Shown: positions 45,274 through 57,620, counted from the stretch's first letter. The stretch is 64,000 nt of DNA from Melampsora larici-populina 98AG31 (GCF_000204055.1 NW_006768819.1:510091-574090); one strand, 5' to 3'. Program-made: numbers and translations. The notes: generated by a model from the sequence alone, not told the origin.

Positions 45274-48116
45274 TCAATCTGATTTCTCAAGAACATCGAA
45301 TTTCATATCGGAATCATTGGTTCTATCTGCTGACTTGACAACATAAATGGGCTGTAGATGTTTAAGTCGAATTGGCTGGTCAATGTCACTTGCGGCGATC
45401 TTCTTTGAGCTGATTTCCTGTTCATGTTCGTCGGCCCTCTTTTGGATGAGAAGACGCCTTGTTGAGATAAGTCTAAGGATGCCAACGCTTCAGAAAAAAA
45501 AACTTTGGTGTCAGCCAGATGATTTGAGAGGATGATCAAGTGTATGATCTCACAATGGTGTTACAAGGCATGCCGTCAAAGTAACAGTCTAGATATCGTC
45601 ATCCGAAATAAAGCATCAAAATATCAGCGGCCATGTTCGATTGATCCCATCAAGTGTCATGCTCAAGCACAGTATCAAAAACATTGGAATTCGAAAATGT
45701 TCACCAGCTCAGGCACTAGAGCTGTTGCATTTGAAAGGAGCAGTTTCTCGGAAGTGCGCGTCGTGAGCTGTGAGATTAAACCAAAATTAAACCAGATATG
45801 AGACGAGTGTAGCCCCATTGATGTCAAGCAAACCAAAAATTCACCATCCAGATGAACAAAGGTTGATAGGAAATCAGCACGAAAAGCAAAAGAGCTGCCT
45901 CAAGAAGTAATTTTTTCAATTCCTCCGTGTAATATGTTTTCCTCGACATCAAATCTTGCAAGGCTGATAGGTCCTTTTGAGCTCGCTTGAGATATTGTAA
46001 CTGGCGATAGGTTAAGTAAACAAATGGGATATATGTCTATGAAACAAGTTTATTAGTCAGAAACAAACACAGAACTGATGCAATTTTCGACATCAGATTC
46101 AAATGCTCAAAGCAAAAATCTTGTGATCGACCCACTATTATCAAGCTGACATTAGTTGCCTCAAGGAACAAAGCAGATTTCCGGACTTCGTGAGCCAATT
46201 CATCCTATAGTACAGTGAGTTCGAATGCGTCGCCGTCAGTATCTTCGAGGGTTCTGACCAATCAAGAGTATTTTGTCTCGCGCGCCAGACAGTGTCACTT
46301 ACAGTGCGATCAGGAATGTTCAATAGCGGGTACAAGATGTTCACTAGATGTAGAATGGACAATTGATTTCCATCAGGCACTTTGGAGGCTACCAGCAAAC
46401 CATCCGTGACGTGACGGAGAGTGTTGAAGATTTGGGTGTAGATCAGGTGAGATGGAATACCCATGAGCGGGTGAGCTTTGTAAAGGATGAAAACCAGGGA
46501 AATCAACGTGCGGTCATCCTCGATGTCAAGTCTAGATGAAGATCATTTCGAGCCAGAGCCTCGCTTACCCAGAAGAAACACGATGGCAAAGAATACAAAA
46601 GCTGAGTTGAGGAGGATGACTAGCCATTTTGGAATTTCGCGCGCACTGGAACCGAGAATTTTTTGGGAAGTTGGATCCCAAAATCCTTGGATGTGAGTGG
46701 AGATACATATCCACATTATACACCTGGCGGATTGGAATTTGTTAGTCGAAGAAATAAGCATCAAAAAGATGTATCGGATAGTGAAGATTAGACTTGTATG
46801 TAGCACATACCAAAGCGACCAACTTACGACAGGCCATCTGAGCCAGAAAAGAAGAATACGGCCTGGAGTTGGAGTTTTGTAGTAGTCTGTGTATAGCTGG
46901 GATGAGATATCCGCAATAGATACTGTCCCATGCAAAACCCCTATCAAATAACATCCTTTTGCTTCATCGGATCAAATCACTTACCAAGGGCGTAACATCC
47001 TGCTCCCAGGCACTCGCAGAGGGTTCGATCCAGTTTGAACAACTCTACAGGGTGAAGAATATTCTCCCAGTTTTCAGTGCCATCATCTCATCTGAAGCCT
47101 GAAGTTGTCTTATAACTCGAACACTTACTTTGCCGTGTTGTAAACCACCAGTAATCTCCCCTTCTCAAATGGTATGACAGTATGGTCAAAGCCAACACCA
47201 ACACACTTGAATGTTTAGAGAGAATGATTGAGTATCACGTATTGATTCAAAAGAATAGAAAAAACTCACAAGATGTGCGTGAAGAGGATAAATACTAAAA
47301 TGATAGACATCCACCTGGGATTACACTGTTGAAATTGAACCCATCCCAGTTCGGGCGCGATTGGACATTAAATCAGGAGTCTTTACCTGATCAAGATATG
47401 AGCTCACCGTTGCAGCCTTCGCATTGAGGAACGGTATCAAGGCCGCATATACATTGGTATCCGGCGGAAGGGATGTTATGAATCTCATCACTTCGGCGAC
47501 ATCCTCAGATACCCTACTCTTATACCCCACCAATCATGTCAGCTTTCAGCGATAAACCTTTCAAATACACCAGCATCTCACCGAAGCGGCCTCCAACATG
47601 ACTCCGGCAACAGACGCTGAACGCTCGTAGATTTCAGGTGTACTTGGTGTCATGAGCGGAAGACGTCGATCGAGGCGTTCGATGATGGGCGATTGCCTGA
47701 AGGCGAGTTCAGAATTTTGCCAGGACTGGGGGCTTGACTGTGTTACTCACTCACTGAAAGTACTTACATAATCATTCTAGATGAGCTTTATTGCTCGACC
47801 AGAAAAAGATGGCCGTGAGAAGCAAGTAGTGGATGAAAAGCTTGAACAAGATCCCGGACGCATCTGTCTAAACTTATCCAAATGAGAAATCCCACGCTGC
47901 TTCTCGCACGCTTCGAGTGCAGCGAGGCTCTCGAGCCAACGAGGCATGCTTTGGCCTGTGAGGGCGATGAGTTTTTGCAGCCTCAGTTTTTGCAGGAGAA
48001 ATCCGGCTTCCTTGAAACCTTTTTTGCCAGTTGGGGATATTCATGAGGCAAGGAAGTTTTTTGTTTGCCTTCTGACCGTGCATTCCTGAGACGCATCGGT
48101 TCATTGCTCGAAGCAT
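45274..48116 (-). CDS. Multi-exon polytopic membrane protein, family unknown
   Basis: Coding-like exons on the minus strand read in order. Near 47.9-48.0 kb: KLIALTGQSMPRWLESLAAL. At 47.6-47.7: PIIERLDRRLPLMTPSTPEI. At 47.4-47.5: DVAEVMRFITSLPPDTNVY. At 47.15: GFDHTVIPFEKGRLLVVYN. At 46.9: DISSQLYTDYYKTPTPGRI. At 46.6: AREIPKWLVILLNSAFVFF. At 46.3-46.5: AHPLMGIPSHLIYTQIFNTL. At 46.15: DELAHEVRKSALFLEA. At 45.85-46.03: TYIPFVYLTYRQLQYLKRA followed by a membrane helix. The last exon is 45487-45274, ending KFDVLEKSD. At least four hydrophobic helices. Several joins fit GT-AG introns, but two (near 47.86 and 46.75 kb) do not resolve, so exon limits, the start and even intactness are uncertain. 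The left end of the 48.16-kb transposon lies just beyond. Confidence 0.5.
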
Positions 48117-48586
48117 TCAGGAAGCAGCGGGAGACTTGGTAAGTTTAGCATCTGTCTACACCACGGACCCATCTTTTGTTGAGGAACCGGTTTGAGGAGG
48201 TTTCAAAATTTACTGTTGTAGCCTGGGGTATACTTGGTGCGGTACCGCAATCTGACCGGGTCTGCGCTTGTCCCTGGAATTACAGTTGATCAACCACACC
48301 CACAGCGGTTGATCACTCGAGGTTCATTACCCTTTGACAACCCCGTGATATTGTATCACGTTCCCACTGGTTTAATGATCAGCGGATGTGCAGCAGGTCA
48401 TCATCCACTGAAACACGGTGGCCAACCGGGAGAGCAACATGTTTTTGTCTCTGGACCAAAAGAACATTGCACAAACTCTCTTCATTCCCTTTGGTCAAAG
48501 GACGTTTTCTGCAATTTTTTTCTCCGCTCTTCAATCCTTGGTTCTTCTCATCTCACCTCATATTCAGAAATCAAAACATACTCAAA

Positions 48587-51500
48587 ATGGCTGAAGCTCG
48601 TTACATTGATGAATGTAAATCATCTCCAAATGCCAATTTAACAAGAACATCGAAGCTGACACAGAACGGTCTTCCCAGGCTTTTCAGAGATTGTTCGTGG
48701 GCCAGCAGACATTGTATACTTGTGTCTTGCCTGTCCAGGAAACCGGACTATGCAAGAAGGATCGATTAAGAGACATTCTAAATCTGAAAATCACATCCGA
48801 CATTTCACAAGATGGTCTTCCCAACGCATTGCAGCTTCCAACTTGATATCTTTTGAAGATGATGCAATCGCACCCGATTCACCTCCAGCAAATGCGATGG
48901 ATGGTATTATCTCCAATCATCTTAATATGGATAACCAAGAAATTGAAATTGAGATCGATAACCTATCTGATGTTGATAAAAATTATCATCGGCGTCGGGC
49001 TCTGGTTGACCTTTGGACACGAGATTATTCACATCTTTTTGAAGATCCAGCTTATAGTCTGGATGGTACCAACAATGATGAAGAAAACGATTCAATGGAT
49101 GACCTTGATGAAGATGATGAAAAAGGAACATCATCCACCTCAGATGAGGAATCTACACAAGAAGAGATGTTCACCAAAAAGCAGGATTTGTCTTCCTGGG
49201 CTCCTTTCTCCAGCTTGGAGGTTAGTCGTTTTATCTATAGCATTCAGTGTATTGTTTAACTTTTATTGCCACAGTCAGGAACTTGTGGGAATGTTGATTC
49301 TCGGCTCATCCAGGACTATCATGTCTTTACTTCAATATGAACGAGTTCGTTTGTTTGTTGGGCTTCTTGGTGTCAAACTTCCAGCATACAAAACTCTTCA
49401 ACGTGTACGCCGAGAATTGAAGAAGCGATTTGATTTTGATGTCTCCAAGGGTCTCAGTCCCTTGGAGAAACCTTGTTTTGGACTAAAAATCAAGCAAATT
49501 TTGACTCAAGTGAACCTTTTCCACTTTAATTTGATGAAATCAATTCCTACATTAACATATGTAAATCTCTTTCCTATTAATAAGGAGTTAGCCAATCCTT
49601 ACGTAATGGAACATCTTGAATTTATGCCTGAATTACCTACCTTAACATCCAAAGTACACCGTTTTACCCAGTCAAAAAAATGGCGAGAAGATCTAGATAC
49701 CGATCTACGGGTCCAGATGATCGAGTCACCCAATGGGCACTTCTTTTTACATGAGCCAGTCCAACTTAAATCAAAGAGACTTGTAATACCAAAGTATTTC
49801 TATCGAATCAACACTCAAGTATTTGCAAAGTGTGTATTCACACATCAGGTTGTTGGTAAGGGGCCTGAAGGCCAGCAGCAGATCCGTGTAGAATATCCAT
49901 CAGCTTTATCCTTCGATTCACCAAATCTAAAGTCGATCAATGTGGATTTTTTTTGGAAAGTATTCAACAATATTGAAATGAGGGATCATAGTCTAATGAA
50001 AAACCACTGTGGGAATTTCATGTATGGTAAGTCTTCACAAATAACATATTTAGTTGCAACAAAGGAACTCATTCAAGATTTTAGAGGACATCGGTGGTGG
50101 GAAATTTTCTGAAATGCCAATACAAAATCAATGGCGAAAAAAAGCGGGTGACAGGATCATTCGCCATGTGCCTTTGGTCTTGTATTGTGATGACCTGTCA
50201 GGAAACATTTCAAAACGGTGGAACAAGCACCTGGCGTTCTATTTTAATCTGGCCGGATTACCCTCAAAATTTGCAAATCTAGAATACAATTGTCACTTTC
50301 TGACAACATCAAATACAGCAAGCGCTTTGGAGCTCGCTGATCCTGTGGTTGATTCAATAAAGTAAGTGACTTGTTGGCGATTCTGTCTTTTGATAATATA
50401 ATCTAACAATAAATTGTTCTCCTCAGTGAACTGACTACAAATGGTTTTGTGGCATATGATGACCGGGTCAAGAAAGAAGTCTTAGTGGTTCCATTTGTTT
50501 TATGTCATTTAGGAGACTCACCGATGCATGCGGAAGTGACCAATACGATGAACCCAACTGTCTCGCTTACTCCATGCCGAATTTGCGACTTGAGGGTAAA
50601 TTCACTGGCAGATAAAAAATCAACGAAATATGTCAGTAACTTCCTGGGACTTGATGAGGACGGGCATAAGGTAGCTTTCAGTTTTTCACACTCTCACAAC
50701 TGGTTTCTTTCATGACTCATTCATTCTACTCTGTGTTCTGTTTAAAGCTGTCTTTACCCAAAAGAGACTGGTCAGAAACTATAAAAAAAACAAAAGAGCT
50801 CTGGGAACTAGCGCAACGGCCAGGGACCCTTAAAATGTTTGACAGTGAATCGGCAAAATTCGGAATTCGGGATCAGCTGAATATGACATTTGTAAGAAAG
50901 GTTCAAGAAATGCATCGTAATTCATCCTTTTCAAAAGAGGAAGTAGAAAAGGTCTGCCGTGAACTTAACGAAGAATTTGATGAAAAATTGTTCAATCCAT
51001 TTCTGCGGTTGAAAGGTTGATTTCTGTTTTTTTGAATCTATATTCTTTCATATTTTATCAAACTGATCATTTTGATCAACCTGCTCACAGGATTTGATGG
51101 CCATCAGGACACCCCAATCGAGATCCTTCATGTGGTGCTGTTGGGAGTTGCAAAATACCTTCTCCGTAATCGAATGAAGTTGTGTTCAGCAAAAGAAAAG
51201 GAAGGAGTTTGGGGTAGATGGAGATCATTCAATACTTCTGGATTGAACATTCCTCCAATTCAGCCAAAAAGCATGATTACTCACTTTCAAAGCCTTACAG
51301 GAAAGGAATTTCGTACAGTATTACAATCAGCACCGTTCATTTTTTTTGAATGTGATTTATCAGATGATGAGCGCAAAGCATGGACCGCACTCTCTCATCT
51401 TGCACCCTTCATTTTTCAGACGGAAATTACAAATATGGACTTGTATCTTGCTCAACTTGGTCAGCAAGTTGAAACATTCCTTGTATCAATTGTTCGACTC

Positions 51501-52842
51501 TCAGCTCAATGGTGCAACAAGCCCAAATTTCATATGCTTGTTCACCTTTCCGCATCAATCCTTCGTTTTGGTCCAGCTTGCCTCTTTGCAACTGAAAATT
51601 TTGAGTCTTACAACGGTAACACTCGGAATTCATCGATACACTCAAATCATTTGAGTCCAGGTCGGGACATAGCTAACTTGTTCAACAATCACAGGCTTAT
51701 CCGAGCGCTCACCTCTGGATCACTTTTGTATGATCAAGTATTGAAATCGTTCATCAGGGCAAGCGCAAATGTCTCCAACATCTTCAAAAACAATGTGTTA
51801 TTTCAAAAGACTGTAGGCTACAATCAATCATGGAACCAGGAGCGTGATTTCAAGGTTGGAAGTAAGATATACACTTTCTATCCTCTGGGTACCAACCAAA
51901 TGCTGAGTTTATGTTTGAATTTATTCAGAGATTTGCGAGAGACAGGCACCATATGAAGAGTGCATCCCCAAAGCGATCTTGGATTCTTACTCGGCAAAGA
52001 ACTGGAGGGTTTTGGAGTCATTATCTTTGAAGAATGAGCAGAAATGTGGGGAGGATACCTTTTTATCGGTAAGAGATACATAAGGATTATTGCTCCCTTT
52101 CAAAAAAATTATTTCAATTTAAAATATATTCAAATACATTTTATTCACCTTTTTGATTAATTAATTCTAGGTCAAATTACATTCTTCAACAGTGCGGTTT
52201 ATATGTAGAGTCAAAAGAGTATGGGGAGCGGGTGCATGTGTACCTGAAAAGAGCAAGATTGAGGTTTACAAATGTCAACCTGGGGAGATCAGCAAATTCT
52301 ACGGCATGCGCCAGATCGATGTTACTGAAGAGACAGTTTGGATAAATCCAAGGGTGAGCAATGAACTTGTTCAATTATTTTGGAGAGCGATTTGGACTGA
52401 TTATTTTTTTGTTCAGGACATCGAATGTGTTCTTAATGTTCAACATGATTGCCAAACAAGCGGATGTAAAGTCCAAAAAGATTGTGTCATCATGATTGAA
52501 CGACGTGCTTCAAAAAATCGCGACCATGCTGTAGTTCATAAGGAATCTAGATTCTTTATTCTCAACTCAGGCTTGTTTTATTCTGCTGAGATTCATCGAA
52601 ATTGGGCTCAGATTCCTTTTCACCATTTACTTCCCAAAGATTGGACCTCTGCAATCTCAACTGGAATTGAGCGCTGGGAAGAAACATTAAAACAGAAGCA
52701 AGAAAAAAAAGAAAAGAATCAACAAAGGACCAAAGGTAAACACTCTGGACCTCATGAAGCCCATTCTAAAAAGAGGAAAGTCAGGAAAACAACAACAGAT
52801 GAGCCAATTTTGGAATCTATTGCGGGTCCATCAACTTATTAA
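48587..52842 (+). CDS. Plavaka-like DDE transposase, 11 exons, apparently intact
   Basis: Exons 48587-48614, 48679-49220, 49279-49509, 49585-50026, 50085-50361, 50427-50670, 50748-51015, 51091-51861, 51929-52068, 52171-52353 and 52417-52842 give 1183 codons plus stop with every phase consistent. N-terminal zinc finger: C25-x2-C28 with His in KRHSKSENH. Then an acidic region, ELVGMLILGSSRTIMS, and ILTQ|ELANPYVMEHLEF. The hallmark LVLYCDDLSGNISKRWNKH is at about 446-464, followed by HFLTTSNTASALE, LGDSPMHAEVT, a C-x2-C (CRICDL), TPIEILHVVLLG (about 685-696), and KPKFHMLVHL...FATENFESYNGN. The family of basidiomycete Plavaka transposases carries the DDxSGNxSKxWNKH block. The basic C-terminus (KKRKVRK) is a likely nuclear signal. 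The intron 52354-52416 has no stop, so its retention is possible. Confidence 0.8.
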
Positions 52843-53055
52843 AGCTCAAAAGCAATTCATTTCGAATCTCTCCTCAATTCTTTTTAATTACTCTATTTTT
52901 AGTTATTTCAATATCTTTGTACTGTCTGTTGTCCTTTTTTTCTTTATAAAAATTGTGAACCTTACTTGCAATCACAGTATATAATATAATAGATCACATC
53001 ATTACCCAATAATGGAGTGTTGTGTTCATATTTTAGTAAGTTTGAATTACTTCAA

Positions 53056-53125
53056 GCGGCCATAGTCTAGTGGTATAGACTGTTGGCTAAGAAGAATGTG
53101 CCTGGTTTCGACTCCCAGGCTTGCA
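53056..53125 (+). repeat. tRNA-like (SINE-type) sequence
   Basis: GCGGCCATAGTCTAGTGGTA resembles a tRNA 5' part with A box. CCTGGTTTCGACTCCCAGG resembles a T arm with B box, but has an extra T. The 3' acceptor strand does not pair with GCGGCCA and no clean anticodon stem is seen. A tRNA pseudogene or SINE head inside the 8-kb transposon, not a working tRNA. Confidence 0.5.
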
Positions 53126-53416
53126 GCATCTGACTTGAAAGGAAAACTGGAGCCCCCCGGCTTGTCTCAGACCACATCAAGTCAAATGTTCCAGGTTATC
53201 ATTGATAGTCTGGTTGAAACTTGAAGTATGCCCCTTCTTTTGTCTTTTTGGAGATTAATCACCAGTTATTCTTATATTGCTCAAAGCTTTACAAGAGCTT
53301 CAGATGTTGAATCATGTCCGCTTGTCAGTTGTTCAATCAGCAGGTCACAGATTTCTCGGACTTGTCTTATTTCAAATATGTGATTTCTAAAGTCACTGGT
53401 GACCTTTCACACATTG

Positions 53417-55658
53417 ATGACAGGTACCAATATCTTCATATCACCTGTTGACTGTTTCTCCTGTTTCCAACGTCACACTTCTCTCTCTCGTTTTACTGAA
53501 TCGTCCCACCAGATTTCTCGAAAAGCACGTTACAAACCATTCGCCCTCTCTAAGAAATCCAATCCAACTCAGAAGGCCACAAAACCCCAAAAGTCCTTCG
53601 CTACCACTTCTGCCACTCCGTGTACCTTGCGCAATCGCGGTACCCCCAAAGCTTTGGACAAACCACCTCCTGTTGGCCGCCAAACCAGGGTCAGCAAAAA
53701 TAGCAAGCACTCAGGTCCCTCAAATCCACAACCAACTGTAAACAAAGTCAAAACACAAGGACAAGGACCACGATCCACTCAGGCTTCTTCAGGCAGTCAA
53801 AGAATACCTCCGACTACTCGAACTGCTCCAACTTCTCCAACTCCAGATGATCAAGCTTCTGATCAAGCTTCTGATCAGGCTCTTCAACCTGAGAAACTCT
53901 CAACTTTCCAACCTCAAGACCTTGAGGATCTCAATAATGGAGAGAGTGGTTCAGTGATTTTCAATTCTGGTTAAAAAACCTCTCAAATATTCATGCTAAT
54001 ATCAAGCCTTTGCTCGCCCATTAAGACCAAGATGAAGATATGAACAGAGATAACCCAAGTGATGGACTACCTGAATCTCCTACTCCTACCAAACCATTGG
54101 CAACATCGACTCCAACCCACCTTACTGGTATGCGTTTAGTCATGTTTAATCGGCTGGCTGATCTGGCCCAACTCGATGAGGAGCATATGATCATGGGCCG
54201 TAAGCTCTGCAATGTAAGCTAGAGATCGACTGTTTCCAAGATAGAATAACTGAATACTGGTCTTTAGGTGAATGAATCTGCAGACCATTTTGTATCGATG
54301 ATGGTTACTTTGCTCTCAACTCGCCAAGAGATTGCAAACTATCACCAAGCAATTTCCAGTCAGATCTCTCAGTTACTGGCCAGCGCAGGATCCGGGAAGT
54401 CCTTAGGTAACAATACATGGACTGCGTGCTATGAGCTCAGGGTGCGTTGAGTTTTCCATAGAAGTTGAACGTAAATCTTAACCCTTTGGTGATTCTACAT
54501 AGCAAAGTACACGTTTGATAGCCACTCAGTGCATTATTGCTGTTGATGTACAAGCGTACACAGCCACTGCAGACAAGGAGGGAACTCAAGAACAGCTCCC
54601 CCGCTCCTTATACGCAAAAACATTGGTAATCAACTACTTCACCCCTTCTCATTTTGGTATTATCGATCCTAATTATGTGTACTGATTCTTTTTGCAGGAT
54701 GCGCTCCTCAAGAACCCTTCCAAATGGAGAAAGAGAATGCTTCCAGCACGGTATGGAAAGGATCCAGACCCTGTTGACGCAAAAGAGTTCCACAAGTGGC
54801 TCAACATCATTTTGAAAGAAATACGTAAGGATTTGAATAAAATCGTAAGCAGTTTTGCCCATGGTTTTTCTCAGAATTTCTTACATTTTTGCATTGTAAA
54901 GCTCCTTAACGGTATCAACCTTCCAAACCGGGTTGGTAACAAAAGGCCATCAAAATTAATTGTACCAGACATCGATGGTATCATTGTTAAGGCAAGTACC
55001 TCATGATTTTCCTTCTATTTTATATTCCAGGCTTACATTTGAGTACCAATAGATACACGAAAGAGAACATGATTATATTGGAGGCCAGGTTCGTGTCCGT
55101 GAGCAGATTCTTGAGGCTGTGGATCATCTTTGACGAGGTCGATACGCTTGGCTGGTAAGTTGGAAATATCAATTCATTATGCAATATGTTCACCAGCTCA
55201 AATAAATGACTTGTATATGTTATGCTACAGAGAATGCAAGCCATTCATGTGGGTCTCAACTCTGCTGATTACAGCAATAGATCTATCTGGGCTGTTGTGG
55301 ATGATACATTGGAACAATTGCGCAAGAAGACACAACGCTATTGTTACGCGTAAGTATTGTATTCCAGTTTCTGATTGCATCATGGGATGTTGATTACCCC
55401 AATTATTCAACGTACAGATACTTTGTATTGGTTTTACAAAGCGACTTCGACCGATTCAATGGGGAGAAAACATTTGCGGAGATTGAAAAAACTACTGATT
55501 TTTCGTTGCCTACTGAAGAAGCAGTTGATGCCAAAGTTGAAGAGCTGAACCAGACTTTTGGACCAAGATTGTGTGTAGATGAAGGCGCTCATGAGGAGCC
55601 TGAAGATGATGAGGATCACGCTGATGAGGAAGATGAGGCTGATGAAGAGGATGTGTAA
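53417..55658 (+). pseudogene. Second gene of the 8-kb transposon, probably decaying
   Basis: First part (53417-53969): Pro/Ser/Thr-rich, disordered, with DQAS repeats. Exons 54026-54213, 54268-54441, 54503-54625, 54698-54844 and 54902-54991 then join in phase: RLVMFNRLADLAQLDEEHMI, FVSMMVTLLSTRQEIANYHQ, CIIAVDVQAYTATADKEGT, KNPSKWRKRMLPARYG, RVGNKRPSKLIVPDIDG. The next intron has a GC donor. The exon from 55053 (REHDYIGGQVRVREQILEAV) hits a stop one frame away from the following FDEVDTLGW, and the join after that codon also yields a stop. Last exons: NSADYSNRSIWAVVDDTLEQ, SDFDRFNGEKTFAEIEKTTD, acidic tail ending EADEEDV. No known domain; helical. Its place inside the TIRs suggests an accessory protein of the element. 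Confidence 0.5.
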
Positions 55659-55667
55659 GATTGTATA

Positions 55668-55805
55668 ATTTTTATTCTTATAGCAAGCACCTATATTTTG
55701 TATCTGTTATACACATTATTGAGGTTTGTATAAACAGTAATTTTTTTATCTTTCAAGTTCTTATTGCAAGCATCTATGTTTTGTATCTGGTATTACATTC
55801 ATCAC
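55668..55805 (+). repeat. Two-copy direct repeat in the 3' flank
   Basis: TTCTTATAGCAAGCACCTAT...TTTTGTATCTG recurs about 80 bp later with few changes (GCAAGCATCTATGTTTTGTA). It lies directly behind the second gene. Confidence 0.5.
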
Positions 55806-56423
55806 CTTTTCACTTCTACCTGCAGATTTAATTTGTATCTTTTATATTTGTTAATGTTGCAATTTTGTGTCAATACAATACTTAGTTTCACATTATTCAC
55901 CACGTAATCATGAGCCTGTGAGCAAATATGGGCCGAGCAATCAAAAATTGACACCTGCAAGCTGACCAGAAAAGCGGACCAACCCAGATTTTCCTCCACT
56001 GTAACACGGTCTCAGAACCAAACCATATGCCCCGGTTCTGCCCTGGTTTGGCAGGTGCCGTTCTATACCCGTTCTTCACCACTCACAAAAATTGGTTCTA
56101 CAACCAAGCCAAAACCTGGTTCAGGAACTGGGTCCGTGGGTCCGTGGTGTACATAAGTTTTAATTTGGAACCTGGCATTTTTGGCACGCCAAGATATGTT
56201 TTGTATGTATCAAACAAAGAGCAGAATTTGTAGGACTTCGTACTCTCACATGTCGGGAGTGGCTCTGACGGACCTGGTGCATTTGGATAATCCAGCCCGT
56301 TGACCCAACGATTGGAGATGCTGTGAGTGGTATTCCATAAACACATAATTCAAGTCAAAAAAGGGCCACACTTGAATTGTGCTTACTTTGCCAGAAATGG
56401 GACTTATCAAAACTCACATATTA

Positions 56424-56917
56424 GGGGTTGGGTGAAAAACCGACCAACCAGTTTCCAAACCCTGTTCAATCACAGTTCAAATTTTTGGGAGCGCTTAAGA
56501 GATGGCTCAAAATTAATATCAAAGCCACATGAAACCAGCAAACATTTTTTCCATCTTTTTGCTTTCCAAAAATGTTGACCGGTATGATTGGTTTCGTGAT
56601 CATGCCACCACTGTAACCGTTCAAAAGCTCCTACAGGGAAAGCAATTTGTGGTGCCACAAGCCTTGCAAACACCCTTTTTGCACCTTTTACAGATCCGTG
56701 AAAGGTGCAAAAACTTGCCCGAGTTCTTCAAGCTGAGCTATCAGTGGGGCTGGAGGAGAAAAATCAGACCCAAAGACTGACTTTGGGTCTCTTTGGGTAA
56801 CCCGGCACAGCAACGGGTCTGTGAAACCTGCACCCAGTTGATTTCGGCCATCTTTAGCCATTTTTGATTTATTTCTCAAGGGCGCAAAACTGGTTGGTCA
56901 GTTTTTTGCCCAACCCC
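56424..56917. mobile_element. MITE, 494 bp, TA duplication
   Basis: The left end GGGGTTGGGTGAAAAACCGA and the right end (mirrored GGGGTTGGGCAAAAAACTGA) match for about 30 bp (…CCAACCAGTTT). TA stands at 56422-56423 and 56918-56919. An internal perfect hairpin AGACCCAAAG/CTTTGGGTCT lies near 56766-56790. The TA target suggests Tc1/mariner. Confidence 0.8.
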
Positions 56918-57235
56918 TATTGTTTGGTCTGAAATACCAAAAAGGAAGAAGGCAGTGTTTGGTGTGAAACCCAAGGCATAAGCCAAGGGGATAATATTAC
57001 TTGTATGATAAAAGAAAATGCCCTACAGGGTGGCTAGTGGCTACATAATTTTACCCTGTACTGATTATTTAATAATAAACAAGAAACTTTAATAAACCTG
57101 AGAAAAACACGGAACAACTTCTTCTTTCTTTAAAAATCAAAACCAACATGAATAATAAAAAATAAAAACTATAAAAAACCATGATTAAGAGAAAATATGA
57201 ATAAACTCTTATAAATGAATTGTACACAAAACTTA
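56918..57235. other. AT-rich spacer
   Basis: No gene or repeat recognised. Confidence 0.4.
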
Positions 57236-57340
57236 CAGCCGTTCAAGAGTTCATTGGTCTATTTGGCGGTCTTTTTTTCAAGTTTTGGACATTTTCAAAA
57301 TTTTCCCATGTCAAAAAACCAATGAACTCTTGAACAGCTG
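57236..57340. mobile_element. MITE, 105 bp, TA duplication
   Basis: CAGCCGTTCAAGAGTTCATT at the left is mirrored by AATGAACTCTTGAACAGCTG at the right (one mismatch in about 22). TA is found on both sides (57234-57235, 57341-57342). Confidence 0.85.
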
Positions 57341-57519
57341 TATAAAGATCATAACCTGACCAGAATTGTTTTTGAAGAAACGAACAAAATAGGACTATTA
57401 CTAATTTTGTAACAAAGGTGATGGGGTGTCACAAAAAGGACCAATTTGTTAAAGCATGATAAAGACTTAGAACTTGTTTGAAATGAAACAAACTTTTGGA
57501 CAGAAGTGAACACTATGGG

Positions 57520-57620
57520 AAGTTGGAATGAGGGCATGGTTGGACTTGCGGAAGTTCAGGAATGTTCCTTAAAATATGTTCCTTAAGACTCCTTAGGAAA
57601 ATTCCTAAGGAAGTGTCACA
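57520..57620. repeat. Fold-back with inverted partner at 61.02-61.09 kb
   Basis: GGAATGTTCCTTAAAATATG and the perfect hairpin CCTTAGGAA-aa-TTCCTAAGG (57591-57610). The mirrored text (TTCCTTAAG...AGGTCCAAACCATG) recurs at 61022-61095, so 57.5-61.1 kb may be bounded by an old inverted pair. Confidence 0.5.

Larger units (their letters stand above)
48159..56149 (+). mobile_element. Plavaka-like (CMC group) DNA transposon, full length, about 8 kb
   Basis: A perfect 13-bp inverted repeat CACCACGGACCCA stands at 48159-48171 and, inverted, at 56137-56149. TA lies directly outside at both ends (48157-48158, 56150-56151). Imperfect similarity continues inward (GGAACCGGTTTGAGG against the mirrored GAACCAGGTTTTGG), and the right end is full of short GGTTC/GAACC words like the subterminal repeats of CACTA elements. 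Inside lie one transposase gene that looks intact and a second gene on the same strand. CAC ends fit the CMC superfamily to which Plavaka belongs. The TA target is what the sequence shows; the expected length for this group is 2-3 bp. Confidence 0.7.

Noticed and set aside
48234..48641. 135-aa ORF at the start of the big transposon
   Set aside because: Overlaps the transposase's first exon in another frame; no known motif and no consistent continuation.
53056..53125. Functional tRNA gene
   Set aside because: Acceptor strands do not pair, the T arm has an extra base, and no clean anticodon stem exists.
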